The notes under the pieces: generated by a model | The model's input: only the letters and a program-made list of their open reading frames with translations | Told to the model about the DNA's origin: nothing | The model's database searches: none | Shown: positions 22,627 to 32,813 of the stretch, one piece after another | Layout of the letters: every line of letters starts with the position of its first letter | Position numbering within the stretch: position 1 is the stretch's first letter | Source of the DNA: Acidobacteriota bacterium | GTDB taxonomy: Bacteria > Acidobacteriota > Holophagae > Acanthopleuribacterales > Acanthopleuribacteraceae | Reading direction: 5' to 3' | Length of the DNA: 32,813 bases | Assembly (NCBI GenBank): GCA_030066195.1 | Contig: JASJCB010000109.1 | Location: 1 to 32,813, forward strand | Program-made: the position numbers and the translations under genes

Positions 22627-23970
22627 CTACTCCCCACCAGGCGATCTGGAGTGTTCATAGTGCCAGGTATAGTAAAAGCCCAGCCGCGCCACGCCCCAAG
22701 CATTACGCCAGGTCATGTTGACCCGCGAAAAAGCAATCTGGGTGTCCGAATCACTCATGGTCATGCCTTCGGACCGTGTTTCTGACTCTCTGTATTCGTA
22801 GGTCGTGAGCACATCCAGGAAGAACTCGCCGAACTTTTGTTGCGGGCGTTGCCGCCAAGGACTGAAGCGGTAACCCGGAGTAATTTCAAGCGAAGAGTTT
22901 TCCAAACTACCGGTGACTGGGTTGTTGACGGGAACATTGGTACCCAGGGAGGTCAGATTGACATCGGAATCGCGGTAGTTGAGGTAGCCGCTCAGGCTGA
23001 GGCTTTGGCGGGCATCGACGGGGAAATATACTTCGGCACTCGTAAAAAACCTCAGTGTGTCGATCTTGCTCACTGTTGTGTTTTCGCGTGGTTCTGAATC
23101 GGGTAAAGCCTGGAAGCTTTCACTAATATCCTTGTCGTCTCCAAAGGAGGTTGTACCCTCCAAACGCATCCCACGCATGGGCTGCCAGGGGTCGTCGGTA
23201 GTGTTGTACTCCCAGGTAGCACTGTAAGAACGGTTTTCGCCGGCGCTGCTCGAAATGAATCCGTTGTCGCCGGTAGATTTGGATTCGTCTTCGGTTTGCA
23301 CGGCAAGCAACCGAAGCCAATGGCCCGGCTTCAACGGAATGCTCAACTCCAGGCCGGGTTCCAATTCATCCTCGCTTTCGATGGTGAAACCGAACGAAGT
23401 CTCGAAGGTGACGCCGGTCTGGACATCAGCGAAGGCATTGAGGAAGATACCCCGGTTGAACAGGTTGTAGTGGGTATAACCCAGGCGGTAGCGGTGGAAA
23501 TCCGGTCCGGGATTGCCGGTAGACCACGTCCAGTCGGGAATCAGGGTGGCATAGACCATATTACCGCGACCGAAGAACCAGCGACCGGTCAGGTTGAACC
23601 CGTCAAAGGAAGAGATGTCGTTACCCATGAACTTGTTGTAATTTGTCTGAATATCGTAGAAGACGGGCGCGAACTCGGTAATGGTGATTACCAGGTCGTA
23701 CTTGCCGCGTGCGCTGCCCCTGGCTAGAGAGAACTCGGCGTCGCGAACGAAAGCCAGTTGTTTGATTCGGTTCATGGCTTTCTGGAGTTGGTTTTCGTTA
23801 TAGGTCTTGTTCGGCTTCAACTGGGAGGCGGAAATAACGATTTCGGCGGTGGTGTAGCGCAGGCCGTTGACCTTCAACTCTTCCACGGCATAGTTTTGGG
23901 GCGGTGTCGGGTTTTGAGCCGTCAGCGGCAGCCCGCTCAGTAAACAGAAAAGCAGGTAATATCTCATCAT
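22627..23970 (-). CDS. BamA/Omp85-like outer-membrane beta-barrel protein with one POTRA domain
   Basis: 447 residues. A signal peptide (MMRYYLLFCLLSGLPLTAQ) precedes one POTRA-like domain (about 28-97: VEELKVNGLRYTTAEIV ... AMNRIKQLAFVRDAEFSL). The remaining ~340 residues alternate short amphipathic beta-strands with aromatic girdles (FDGFNLTGRWFFGRGNMVYA, WEYNTTDDPWQPMRGMRLEG), as in Omp85/TamA barrels. BamA is about 800 residues with five POTRAs, so this is a reduced family member rather than the core assembly factor. The end (YTWHYEHSRSPGGE) lacks the usual terminal aromatic residue of barrels. It is first in a minus-strand cluster with the secreted 22021-22623 protein. Its substrate is unknown. 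Confidence 0.85.
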   Translation of the reverse strand: MMRYYLLFCLLSGLPLTAQNPTPPQNYAVEELKVNGLRYTTAEIVISASQLKPNKTYNENQLQKAMNRIKQLAFVRDAEFSLARGSARGKYDLVITITEFAPVFYDIQTNYNKFMGNDISSFDGFNLTGRWFFGRGNMVYATLIPDWTWSTGNPGPDFHRYRLGYTHYNLFNRGIFLNAFADVQTGVTFETSFGFTIESEDELEPGLELSIPLKPGHWLRLLAVQTEDESKSTGDNGFISSSAGENRSYSATWEYNTTDDPWQPMRGMRLEGTTSFGDDKDISESFQALPDSEPRENTTVSKIDTLRFFTSAEVYFPVDARQSLSLSGYLNYRDSDVNLTSLGTNVPVNNPVTGSLENSSLEITPGYRFSPWRQRPQQKFGEFFLDVLTTYEYRESETRSEGMTMSDSDTQIAFSRVNMTWRNAWGVARLGFYYTWHYEHSRSPGGE

Positions 23971-24052
23971 AAAAACCTCGGAATTGGGAATCCCGCGAGC
24001 GGCGCCTTCGCGGCAGCTTTACCGAAAGCAGCTTGCGGGCCAACCCATGCCG

Positions 24053-24081
24053 ATTATATAACTCCCTGGAAAGTATAACAG
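24053..24081 (-). promoter_or_regulatory. Candidate promoter of the outer-membrane protein operon
   Basis: A perfect TATAAT on the minus strand (24053-24058), 17 bases from CTGTTA (24076-24081), a 3/6 match to the -35. The predicted start near 24046 leaves a leader of about 75 bases before ATG 23970. Confidence 0.45.
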
Positions 24082-24240
24082 TACAGCCGAAACACCGAAA
24101 AAGCACCGTGTTCCTGGTATCTTTTTGTATACGCATGAGTATCGATTTGGATAGCAGTTTTCCACCCTTGATTATTAGTGGCCGAAAAAGAACGGGTCGT
24201 GGGAGAATGTTTCTTATAAGTTTGATCCACCGAGGTTTTC

Positions 24241-25338
24241 ATGTCCAAGAAGACCGGTTTTTCCGATCGTGAACTCAGCATGAAGCGTGTCTTCATCGTG
24301 TTGGCCGTTCTTTTTCTGCCGCCGATCGCCTACGTCGCCTATTTGATGCTTTCGGTCGAAACACCCCTTAGCGAAAAGTTGGGGCCCGATTCCGGCAGTG
24401 CCTACTTGAAACAGTTAACCGCCGAGGCCTTGAGGACGGGGAACGTGGGAGATGCTGTTCGGCAAATCGAAGCCTTGTTGGCTCAAAATGAAGACGAGCA
24501 GTGGAGCTCGCTGCTGAAACCCTATGCCGTGTCGGCCTTGGGGAAGTTGCGAGCCGAGGAAAAACCGCTGTTGGAAGCCATGCCGGCGAACCTGCACCAT
24601 GTGCGCCTGTGGTGGCATCACGCGCTGGGACGCGATAGTTTTCTGCTGGGCGATCGCTGGGTAGACCTGGGGACGCCGCTCGTACCCGGTTACTACTTCT
24701 CGGGTTTGATCGTGCCCCAGGGTCACGGCGAACTGCGGCGCGGCTTCAAGGTACGGATCTCTTCATATAAAGGCGGGTCCCGGTCGCTTTCCCTGGGCGA
24801 TGCCGACCTGACCGGTGAGTATTGGGTCTTCAACAAAACCAACAAGATCTTTTGTCGCGATGCCCCGTTGGGTCGGGTCCTGGCTCGTTTCGGCGAAAGG
24901 GAGGGCAAAACCCTGGTGGAATTGGAGCCCGATGCCGGGGCAATTCCCGTCAACGGCGTCCTGACCTATCACGACCCGGAAGTTTTTCTGGATTACCTGC
25001 AACGCATGCTGCCGCTGGAAGTCACTTCCCGGGAAATGCGGCTGCGAACCAGTCGCCACGACATCCTGCCCAATTTCAATATCGGACTGGGCGGCATCTC
25101 CAACCTGGAGGTCTACCGGCTGGTGGAAACCTTCAACAGGCGCACGTGCCTGGGCCAGACCGGCGCCGGCTTTGCCTTGCTACCCCGAGAACGCGTAACC
25201 TTCGTGCAGGAAGACGACCGCAACAGCATGCCCTTCTACGTGGCTCTGGAAGATCTGTTGGCGCCCCGCGGACTGACCTTCCGCGTGCGCTTCGACGGCG
25301 TGTTGGTGGTGGAAAAGGCCGATCCCGATGCGCCTTAG
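24241..25338 (+). CDS. Membrane-anchored protein with STN-like C-terminal domain
   Basis: 365 residues from ATG 24241 after GAGG. One membrane segment (about 15-37, RVFIVLAVLFLPPIAYVAYL) anchors a periplasmic region. Residues 45-125 look helical, TPR-like or coiled (QLTAEALRTGNVGDAVRQIE). The last 90 residues (NFNIGLGGISNLEVYRLVET, later LEDLLAPRGLTFRVRFDGVLVV) follow the pattern of secretin/TonB short N-terminal (STN) domains, in which a 'L-L-x-P-x-G-L-x-Y/F' loop precedes the last strand. It may be part of an envelope complex, but no secretin gene is in the window. It is divergent from the BamA-like operon across 270 bases and upstream of glmS. Family not recognised beyond this. Confidence 0.7.
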   Translation: MSKKTGFSDRELSMKRVFIVLAVLFLPPIAYVAYLMLSVETPLSEKLGPDSGSAYLKQLTAEALRTGNVGDAVRQIEALLAQNEDEQWSSLLKPYAVSALGKLRAEEKPLLEAMPANLHHVRLWWHHALGRDSFLLGDRWVDLGTPLVPGYYFSGLIVPQGHGELRRGFKVRISSYKGGSRSLSLGDADLTGEYWVFNKTNKIFCRDAPLGRVLARFGEREGKTLVELEPDAGAIPVNGVLTYHDPEVFLDYLQRMLPLEVTSREMRLRTSRHDILPNFNIGLGGISNLEVYRLVETFNRRTCLGQTGAGFALLPRERVTFVQEDDRNSMPFYVALEDLLAPRGLTFRVRFDGVLVVEKADPDAP

Positions 25339-25582
25339 ATAAAAACCGACAGTCGACGCCGAAAAACCCGCGGATTGTCAGTAAATAATTAAGACTTTCA
25401 CGGAGACCCGGCGTCCAACTGTTTGGAGCTTGCGGTCATATGCCGGACCGTGGAATCGCGGGAAACCGCTTGGTTGTTCATACGCATTGCCTTATCATGA
25501 AGGTCTCGGAGCTTTTTGAAGAGTTGCCCGGGGCGTACGGTCGGTTAAGGCTGATCAAGGTTTCGAATATCGGGGGAATGAT

Positions 25583-27412
25583 ATGTGTGGTGTTGTTGGA
25601 TACGTCGGCTATCGCAAAGCCGCGCCCATACTCATCAACGGCCTCAAACGTCTTGAGTATCGCGGCTATGATTCGGCCGGTCTCGTGGCATTGGATAAGG
25701 ACAATCAGCCGCGGCGTTATCGCGGCGTAGGCAGGGTCAAGAACTTGGAAAAGCAGATCCAGGGCGAGGATCTTGTCGCCACATGCGGCATCTCGCACAC
25801 CCGTTGGGCAACGCACGGAAAGCCCACCGAGGGTAATGCCCACCCGCACGCGGACATTTCGAATAAATTTTTCGTCGTTCACAACGGTATCATCGAAAAC
25901 CACGCCAAGCTGCGCGCGCAACTGGAGGCTGACGGCGTCACCTTCAGTTCCGAAACCGATACCGAGGTCATCGTCCAATTGGTCGGCCGCAATTTCAAAG
26001 GCAGTCTGGAAGGCGCCGTGGAAGAGGTCTTGAAAGTAATCGAGGGCACCTTCGGTATCGCCGTGGTCAGTAGCGAAGATCCCGGTAAGATCGTTGCCGC
26101 CCGTCGCGGCAGCCCCGTTGTTCTGGGTATCGGCCGTGACGAGATGTTCATCGCCTCCGACGTCGGCGCCCTGGTGCCCTATACCGACCAGGTGGTGTAC
26201 CTGGAAGACAACGACCTGGCCGTGATGACCGCTACCGATTATCAGGTCCTCTCCTTCGACCACGTGCCCATCAAACGCAAAACCAGCATGATTGACTGGA
26301 CCGTGGAAGAGGGTGAACGCGGGGACTACCCGCACTTCATGTTGAAGGAGATCTACGAGCAGGCCGAAACCGTTCGCAACGCCATGCGCGGCCGGGTTCA
26401 ATTGAGCGAGGGCGTCGCCGTCTTGGGCGGTCTGCAATCCAAGATTCACCAGATCCAGCATCTGAAAAAGCTGATCATCGTTTCCTGCGGCACCTCCTAC
26501 CACGCCGGTATGATCGGTCGCCACATCTTCGAGAACCTGACCGAGATCTCCGTGGAAGTAGAACTGGCTTCCGAGTTTCGTTACCGCCGCCTGCGTCTGG
26601 ATGAAACCGTCGGCGTGATCGCCATCTCCCAATCCGGTGAGACCATCGATACCCTGGCCGCCATTCGCGAGGCCAGGCGGAAAGGCGCCTTGACCATCGG
26701 CCTGGTCAACGTGGTCGGGTCCACCATTGCGCGCGAAACCGAGTGCGGCGTCTATTGCCACGCGGGTCCCGAAATCGGCGTGGCCTCTACCAAGATCTTC
26801 GTGTCCCAGTTGGTCATCCTCAACCTGATGGCGCTTTTGATCGGTCGCTACCAGTCGGTCTCCCTGTCCGAGGGCATCAACATCATCAAATGCCTCCAGG
26901 AACTACCCGACCAGATCTCCGGCATCCTCAAAAACGCGCCCCGATTGGAAGAGCTGGCGCGTAAGTACGAGAAATTCCCCAACTGCCTGTTCATCGGCCG
27001 CCAGATCCACCATCCGGTGGCCCTGGAGGGCGCCCTGAAGTTGAAGGAAATCTCCTATATCCACGCCGAGGGTTATGCTGCCGGTGAGATGAAACACGGT
27101 CCCATTTCCCTTATTGACGAGAATTTCCCCACCCTGGCCCTGGTCTCCGGCGACGCCAGCTATGAGAAAATGATCAGTAACATCCAGGAAATCAAAGCGC
27201 GTAGCGGGCCCGTGATCATCGTGACTTCCAAACGAACGGCCGAAATGGATGAGTTCGCGGACGATGTCTTCGAGGTCCCGTCGACCCACGAATTGCTGCA
27301 ACCCATTCTTTCGGTGGTTCCCCTGCAACTGTACTCCTACTACTGCGCGCGCTTCCGCGGTTGTGAGATCGACAAACCGCGCAATCTGGCCAAGTCGGTG
27401 ACGGTCGAATAG
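25583..27412 (+). CDS. glmS: Glutamine--fructose-6-phosphate aminotransferase (isomerizing)
   Basis: 609 residues, the standard length. Makes glucosamine-6-phosphate from fructose-6-phosphate and glutamine, the first step to UDP-GlcNAc for peptidoglycan and lipopolysaccharide. The N-terminal class II glutaminase starts MCGVVGYVG with nucleophile Cys2 exposed after Met removal, and shows RLEYRGYDSAG and HTRWATHG. Two SIS sugar-isomerase domains follow, with CGTSYHAG, SQSGET (349-354), ASTKIF and the C-terminal KPRNLAKSVTVE. The 244 bases upstream show no recognisable glmS ribozyme. A strong terminator follows, so it is a separate unit from the act operon. Confidence 0.98.
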   Translation: MCGVVGYVGYRKAAPILINGLKRLEYRGYDSAGLVALDKDNQPRRYRGVGRVKNLEKQIQGEDLVATCGISHTRWATHGKPTEGNAHPHADISNKFFVVHNGIIENHAKLRAQLEADGVTFSSETDTEVIVQLVGRNFKGSLEGAVEEVLKVIEGTFGIAVVSSEDPGKIVAARRGSPVVLGIGRDEMFIASDVGALVPYTDQVVYLEDNDLAVMTATDYQVLSFDHVPIKRKTSMIDWTVEEGERGDYPHFMLKEIYEQAETVRNAMRGRVQLSEGVAVLGGLQSKIHQIQHLKKLIIVSCGTSYHAGMIGRHIFENLTEISVEVELASEFRYRRLRLDETVGVIAISQSGETIDTLAAIREARRKGALTIGLVNVVGSTIARETECGVYCHAGPEIGVASTKIFVSQLVILNLMALLIGRYQSVSLSEGINIIKCLQELPDQISGILKNAPRLEELARKYEKFPNCLFIGRQIHHPVALEGALKLKEISYIHAEGYAAGEMKHGPISLIDENFPTLALVSGDASYEKMISNIQEIKARSGPVIIVTSKRTAEMDEFADDVFEVPSTHELLQPILSVVPLQLYSYYCARFRGCEIDKPRNLAKSVTVE

Positions 27413-27473
27413 GCTGAATTCCGGCAATTTCGTCGGCTGATGGGCGATTTCCAACAAATATCCAGGAAAAACC

Positions 27474-27505
27474 GGGGGCACTTGCAAAAGTGCCCCCATT
27501 TTTTT
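27474..27505 (+). terminator. Rho-independent terminator of glmS
   Basis: Perfect ten-base stem (27474-27483 with 27488-27497), GCAA loop, then ATTTTTTT. It isolates glmS from the act operon. Confidence 0.95.
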
Positions 27506-27629
27506 AGAATTAGGCCGTTCAGTTTTCCGAACAAAACAGCTATGATCTGAAAGTTTGATAACTTTGGTCCTTATCCTAACCGAAATCTGTGTTTGATGAG
27601 ATAATAATGCGAAATCAGGTGAGTCGCTC

Positions 27630-28178
27630 ATGAGAGACAAGAAAAAGTTGCTGAGCTTGATGTGCTTTTTGCTGGTGGCCGGACTCCTGGGTTTTGTCGT
27701 AATCGGCAGCCCGGACCAGTCTTCGAGACCGGTAGAGGTCCCATTCGGCAAATATGCACCGAAACAGCCCATCGATTACAGTCACAAGCTTCACGCCGGT
27801 GACTTGCAAATCGAGTGTCAGTTCTGTCATACCTACGCGCGCCGTTCCCGTAGCGCCGGTATTCCTGCAGTCGAACAATGTATGGCCTGCCACACCATGA
27901 TTTCTCCTGACAAGGAGCCGATCGCCAAGATTGTGAAAGCCTACGATGAAAAAGAGCCCATCGAGTGGGTTAAAGTTCACGACATCCCGGACTATGTTTA
28001 CTTCTCTCACAAGCGGCACGTGAACGCCGGTTTTGAGTGCCAGGAATGTCATGGTCCGGTTGAGAAGATGGAAGTTCTCTACCGTGAGGCGCCCATGACC
28101 ATGGGCTGGTGCGTGAACTGCCACCAGGATAACCGCGACAAGGGTGCACAATTAGACTGCTGGACCTGTCACAAGTAA
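27630..28178 (+). CDS. actA: Alternative complex III pentaheme cytochrome c subunit ActA
   Basis: 182 residues. An uncleaved or cleavable hydrophobic N-terminus (about 7-26) targets the periplasm. Five CxxCH heme sites (63-67, 84-88, 137-141, 161-165, 177-181), with His residues such as SHKLH and SHKRH as distal ligands, match the pentaheme ActA subunit. ActA carries electrons from the iron-sulfur subunit towards soluble cytochrome c or directly to an oxidase. It is first of the act genes, 16 bases before actB. A glmS terminator lies upstream, so a promoter should lie in 27506-27629, but none stands out. Confidence 0.95.
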   Translation: MRDKKKLLSLMCFLLVAGLLGFVVIGSPDQSSRPVEVPFGKYAPKQPIDYSHKLHAGDLQIECQFCHTYARRSRSAGIPAVEQCMACHTMISPDKEPIAKIVKAYDEKEPIEWVKVHDIPDYVYFSHKRHVNAGFECQECHGPVEKMEVLYREAPMTMGWCVNCHQDNRDKGAQLDCWTCHK

Positions 28179-28194
28179 AGCGAGGGTTGATTTA

Positions 28195-31100
28195 ATGGCT
28201 AACAAGATCGAGAGACGGGAATTTCTCGCACTAATGGGGCTGGGCGGTGCTGCTGCAACCGTCGGCTGCGGTTCCTCTCCCAAATTCGAGGAGACTTGGG
28301 TACCTTGGGTCGAACCGGTCGCCGGAACCATACCTTACGTTCCCAACTACTACGCTACGACCACCCGTGAATCCGAGGGCGCCGGCCTTTGGGTCAAGGT
28401 ACTGGGCGGCCGCGCGGTCAAGGTAGAGGGGAACCCCGACCATCCCGTTAACAAGGGAACGCTGACGGCGCGTCAGCAATCGGTCATCCAGGGCCTGTAC
28501 GGCACGAGCCGCATTCGGGTGCCTTTCGGTAAAAACGAGGGCGGGATGACCTGGCGTGATACCAGCGCCAAACTCAACGAATTAATGACCGCCAATAGGG
28601 GCAACATCGTTGCCTTGACCGGACCGGTCAGCGGCGCCGAAGCCGAGATCTGGCAGAAGTTCGTCGCCGAAACGGGTGGCCGCCACGTGACCTACGAGGC
28701 GTTTTGCCAAAGCGGGCTGGTGCTGGCGTCCGAAAAGGTCTTCGGTCAGCAGAAAGCACCTTACTTCTCACTGAAGGGCGCTGATTATGTGCTGAGCCTG
28801 GGTGCGCAGTTCCTGGAAAGCTGGGGCGACGTCACCGCGCTCAGCCGCGACTACGCGCACCTGCGCACGCCCGACCAAGGCAAGCGCGGCAAGCACGTAC
28901 AGGTAGAAGCCCGTATGTCCAACACCGGCGCCAATGCCGATGAGGTACTGCACGCGCGGCCCGGCAGCAAGACGGTTCTGGCCCTGGCTCTTCTCAAAGA
29001 AGTTGCCGCCGGCGAGAGCAAGCTGAACGAGGCCGACAAGGCAACCGTCGCGAGCATGGTCGCCAATGCTTCCATACAAAGCGCCGTCGGCGCAACGGGG
29101 CTCAGCGCGGATCAGATCAGGCACATTGCCGAGGACCTGCTCAAGCACAACTCGGTGGTTCTGCCCGCTGAAGACCTGGAACTGGCCGGTGATCACGTCA
29201 CTCACCACGCCGCGGTTCTGCTTCTGAACAAAGCACTGGGCGGTATCGGCAAGCATGTCAACTACAGCGCCGGTAAGCCGATCGAGCGCACCAGCAGTCA
29301 CAAGGCGATTTCCGAGCTGGTTGCCCAAATGAACAGCGGCGGCGTGGGCCTGCTGCTGATTCACGGCACCAACCCCGCCTACAGCCTGCCGACCGACCTG
29401 AACTTCGCGGCCGCCATGGGCAAGACCACCTCGGTGGTTTTTGCCGACAGCTTCAATGAAACCACCGCGCTGGGCAGCTATGTGGTTCCGGTCAATCACG
29501 ACCTGGAAGCATGGGGCGAGATCAACACCTACGAGGGCGTGGACATGCTGATGCAGCCGGTCATGACCCCTCGCTGGGACATGCGCCAGGCGCATGATAT
29601 CCTGGTAGAAATGATTCGCACGGCCAACCCGGAAGCGCTGCCGCAGGAGAATTTCAGGGACTTCCTGAAAGCAAGCTGGATCACGCGCTTCGGCGGGGAG
29701 GCGGCGAATCCCGACAAATTCTGGCGCGACAGCCTCAGGGCCGGCGGCCGCTTCAGCATGCCCGAACAAGGCGAGGACCTGCCGCTCTCCGGCAATATGG
29801 ACGCCTCGATGTTTGCAAATGTCAAAAGCGGCGGGGTAACCGGCACTGCCCTGGTCCTGGAGAAATCCGCTCGCTTCGGCGACGGCACCACCAGTGATCG
29901 AGGCTGGCTGCAAGAGTTGCCCGATCCCATGACCGGTCTGGTCTGGGATTCCTGGCTGGAGGTTTCCCAGGAAACCGCCGCGGAACTGGGTGCGACCTAC
30001 GATGCCGGCGCCAGGGGCGGTGATGCCCACCTGATCAAGGTGGACGCCGGCGGCCAAAGCGTGGAACTGCCCGCGTTTATCGTGGAAACCGGCGCCAGGG
30101 AACAGGTTACCCTGGCCACCGGTTACGGTCACACCGGCCTCAGCGAAACCTATAACGGCCGCGGCGTCAACGCGTTCGGCTTTCTTTCGAGCAAGCTGAG
30201 CGACGGTGAACAGTTCACGGCCGGTCCCTTGCAGGCGAACCTGGCCAACACGCAAAAGACCTACCGTATGGCCACCGTTCACCTTCCGGGCATAGGCGAC
30301 CAGCAGGTGACGCCCTACAGCATGCTGGAAGACGTCAAGATGGAGCGCGATCTCTATCAAACGGTCGGCCTGGCGAGCCTGGGTCACGAAGGCGGTCACC
30401 ACGGCGGCGGTCACTATGAAACGCTGAACAAGAGTTCCCGTTTCCCGGTGCACGAGGACAAAGACTGGTATCCCGATCGTACCGACGACCCCGTTTACGT
30501 GGATCGCGACGAGACCTTCTACGACGACTACAAATGGGAAGCGGCGTTCGACCTGAACCGCTGCACCGGTTGCGGCAGTTGCGTCACCGCCTGCTACGCC
30601 GAGAACAACCTGCCGGTGGTCGGTAAGGACCAGGTGGCTCGCGGGCGCGAGATGGCCTGGATCCGCATCAACCGCTATATGCACCACCACAAGAGCGAAG
30701 ACGGTCATGGCAAGGTTACGGCGGGCTTCCTGCCCATGATGTGCCAGCAATGCGCCAACGCGCCCTGCGAGTCGGTCTGCCCCTCGCTGGCCACCTACCA
30801 CAACGCGGAAGGCCTCAACGCCATGGTGTACAACCGCTGTGTGGGCACTCGTTACTGCGCCAACAACTGTTCCTACAAGGTGCGCCGCTTCAACTGGTTC
30901 ACTTTCCAGTGGGAAGGCGACTTGAACTGGGCCTTGAACCCGGCGGTAACCGTGCGCCAGATGGGCGTCATGGAAAAGTGCACCTTCTGCGTGCAACGAA
31001 TCCGCGACGCCAAGGACGGCGCGCGCGACCAGGGTCGCAAAGTGAGGGACGGCGAAGTGCGGACGGCCTGCCAACAGGCATGCCCGGCCGACGCCATCCG

Positions 31101-31248
31101 TTTCGGCAACTACGAGGATGCCGAGAGCGAAGTCCACAAATGGGCGCATGACGAACGCGCCTACCGTGCCTTGGACTCGCACATTCATACCAAACCGGGT
31201 GTCAGCTACCTGAAACGCGTCGTCCTCGACGGTGAACATCACGGTTAA
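28195..31248 (+). CDS. actB: Alternative complex III iron-sulfur / molybdopterin-like subunit ActB
   Basis: 1017 residues. The N-terminus has a twin-arginine-like ERREFLALMG followed by a lipobox-like ATVGC (Cys25), so export by Tat and lipid anchoring are likely. Residues about 40-720 have the molybdopterin oxidoreductase fold, which in ActB lacks the cofactor. The C-terminal third is a ferredoxin-like part with four cluster motifs: C790-x2-C793-x2-C796-x3-C800, C850-x2-C853-x4-C858-x3-C862, C882/C888/C892, and C929-x2-C932 with C959-x3-C963. This agrees with three [4Fe-4S] and one [3Fe-4S] cluster. A His/Gly-rich loop (HEGGHHGGGHYE, near 730) sits between the two parts. It passes electrons from menaquinol (oxidised at ActC) to ActA. 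Intact and collinear with its neighbours. Confidence 0.96.
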   Translation: MANKIERREFLALMGLGGAAATVGCGSSPKFEETWVPWVEPVAGTIPYVPNYYATTTRESEGAGLWVKVLGGRAVKVEGNPDHPVNKGTLTARQQSVIQGLYGTSRIRVPFGKNEGGMTWRDTSAKLNELMTANRGNIVALTGPVSGAEAEIWQKFVAETGGRHVTYEAFCQSGLVLASEKVFGQQKAPYFSLKGADYVLSLGAQFLESWGDVTALSRDYAHLRTPDQGKRGKHVQVEARMSNTGANADEVLHARPGSKTVLALALLKEVAAGESKLNEADKATVASMVANASIQSAVGATGLSADQIRHIAEDLLKHNSVVLPAEDLELAGDHVTHHAAVLLLNKALGGIGKHVNYSAGKPIERTSSHKAISELVAQMNSGGVGLLLIHGTNPAYSLPTDLNFAAAMGKTTSVVFADSFNETTALGSYVVPVNHDLEAWGEINTYEGVDMLMQPVMTPRWDMRQAHDILVEMIRTANPEALPQENFRDFLKASWITRFGGEAANPDKFWRDSLRAGGRFSMPEQGEDLPLSGNMDASMFANVKSGGVTGTALVLEKSARFGDGTTSDRGWLQELPDPMTGLVWDSWLEVSQETAAELGATYDAGARGGDAHLIKVDAGGQSVELPAFIVETGAREQVTLATGYGHTGLSETYNGRGVNAFGFLSSKLSDGEQFTAGPLQANLANTQKTYRMATVHLPGIGDQQVTPYSMLEDVKMERDLYQTVGLASLGHEGGHHGGGHYETLNKSSRFPVHEDKDWYPDRTDDPVYVDRDETFYDDYKWEAAFDLNRCTGCGSCVTACYAENNLPVVGKDQVARGREMAWIRINRYMHHHKSEDGHGKVTAGFLPMMCQQCANAPCESVCPSLATYHNAEGLNAMVYNRCVGTRYCANNCSYKVRRFNWFTFQWEGDLNWALNPAVTVRQMGVMEKCTFCVQRIRDAKDGARDQGRKVRDGEVRTACQQACPADAIRFGNYEDAESEVHKWAHDERAYRALDSHIHTKPGVSYLKRVVLDGEHHG

Positions 31249-31260
31249 AAGAGGGTTACA

Positions 31261-32591
<1,331 letters not shown>

Positions 32592-32592
<1 letters not shown>

Positions 32593-32813
32593 TGAGCGCT
32601 GAAAATCCCGGTATCCTGGGCGTTTTCTCCCATATGGATACCTTGATTGAAGGGATCAATCACTTCAAGTCAAAGGGGCAGGACAGCAAGATGAAGGTTT
32701 ACACGCCGGCGCCGCTGCACCAGATCGACCACGCGTTGGACGAGCCGGTCAGCCCGGTGCGTCGCTTCACGTTGTTCGGTGCGCTGCTGGGCGCCACCTT
32801 CGGCTATGTGTTC
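32592..32813 (+). CDS. actD: Alternative complex III subunit ActD (DUF3341), partial
   Basis: The first 74 codons are present; the gene runs off the window. The ATG shares its A with the actC stop (TAATG), indicating coupled translation. It begins MSAENPGILGVFSHMDTLIE, with KMKVYTPAPLHQID and a first membrane segment (FTLFGALLGATFGYVF) typical of DUF3341/ActD, a peripheral membrane subunit of the complex. actE and actF would be expected to the right. Confidence 0.92.

Noticed and set aside
25339..25582. glmS ribozyme upstream of glmS
   Set aside because: I looked for the ribozyme core and found no recognisable structure. It is also confined mainly to Firmicutes.
25478..26761. 427-codon frame antisense to glmS
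   Set aside because: Codon-bias shadow of glmS, which is complete and highly conserved.
28195..31248. Formate dehydrogenase or other active molybdoenzyme
   Set aside because: The molybdopterin-like domain is followed by an ActB-type ferredoxin part and lies in an act operon; such subunits do not carry the cofactor. The presence of fdhD in the window is not evidence for one.

Overview
The window reads as chromosomal DNA of a moderately GC-rich Gram-negative bacterium with an outer membrane and aerobic electron transport. Evidence is a BamA-like POTRA/beta-barrel protein, several signal peptides, and an alternative complex III (Act) operon. Act operons occur in Acidobacteriota, Bacteroidota, Myxococcota and Planctomycetota. 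Combined with a grasp-with-spasm type peptide system and 6-bladed propeller proteins, I lean towards a Holophagae-like acidobacterium, but this is a guess from gene content. I see no rRNA, tRNA, CRISPR or intact transposase.

Left part (1-4970): a terminator of an upstream plus-strand gene, a 36-bp dispersed repeat, and one very large minus-strand membrane protein of unknown function (1405 aa).

Centre-left (4971-10760, minus strand) is the most interesting region: a ribosomally made peptide (RiPP) operon of the grasp-with-spasm graspetide type. In transcription order it has (i) a 55-aa candidate precursor with a perfect Shine-Dalgarno, (ii) a hairpin that could attenuate read-through, (iii) an ATP-grasp ligase, (iv) a 63-aa second small protein coupled by an ATGA overlap, with a PFLxxF motif like microviridin leaders, and (v) a 1409-aa fusion of a SPASM domain lacking radical-SAM, an HExxH metallopeptidase and a type I ABC exporter. 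The last looks like a metallopeptidase counterpart of the C39-peptidase exporters (PCATs) that trim and export other peptides.

Middle (11069-19980): a secreted 6-bladed beta-propeller protein behind a near-consensus promoter and structured leader; speA (arginine decarboxylase) and fdhD; a secreted 910-aa protein with cadherin-like repeats, a Gly-rich hinge and leucine-rich repeats; and a two-gene operon of a MEST-like alpha/beta hydrolase and a small membrane protein.

Right-middle (19981-25338): a minus-strand envelope cluster of a BamA-like outer-membrane protein, a secreted 200-aa protein, a membrane-anchored SUMF1/FGE-like protein and a broken DUF3179-like gene ending in an intact terminator. 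Divergent from it is a membrane-anchored protein with an STN-like C-terminal domain.

Right end (25583-32813, plus strand): glmS with a strong terminator, then actA, actB, actC and the start of actD, encoding the pentaheme cytochrome, the iron-sulfur/molybdopterin-like subunit, the NrfD-like quinol subunit and the DUF3341 subunit of alternative complex III.
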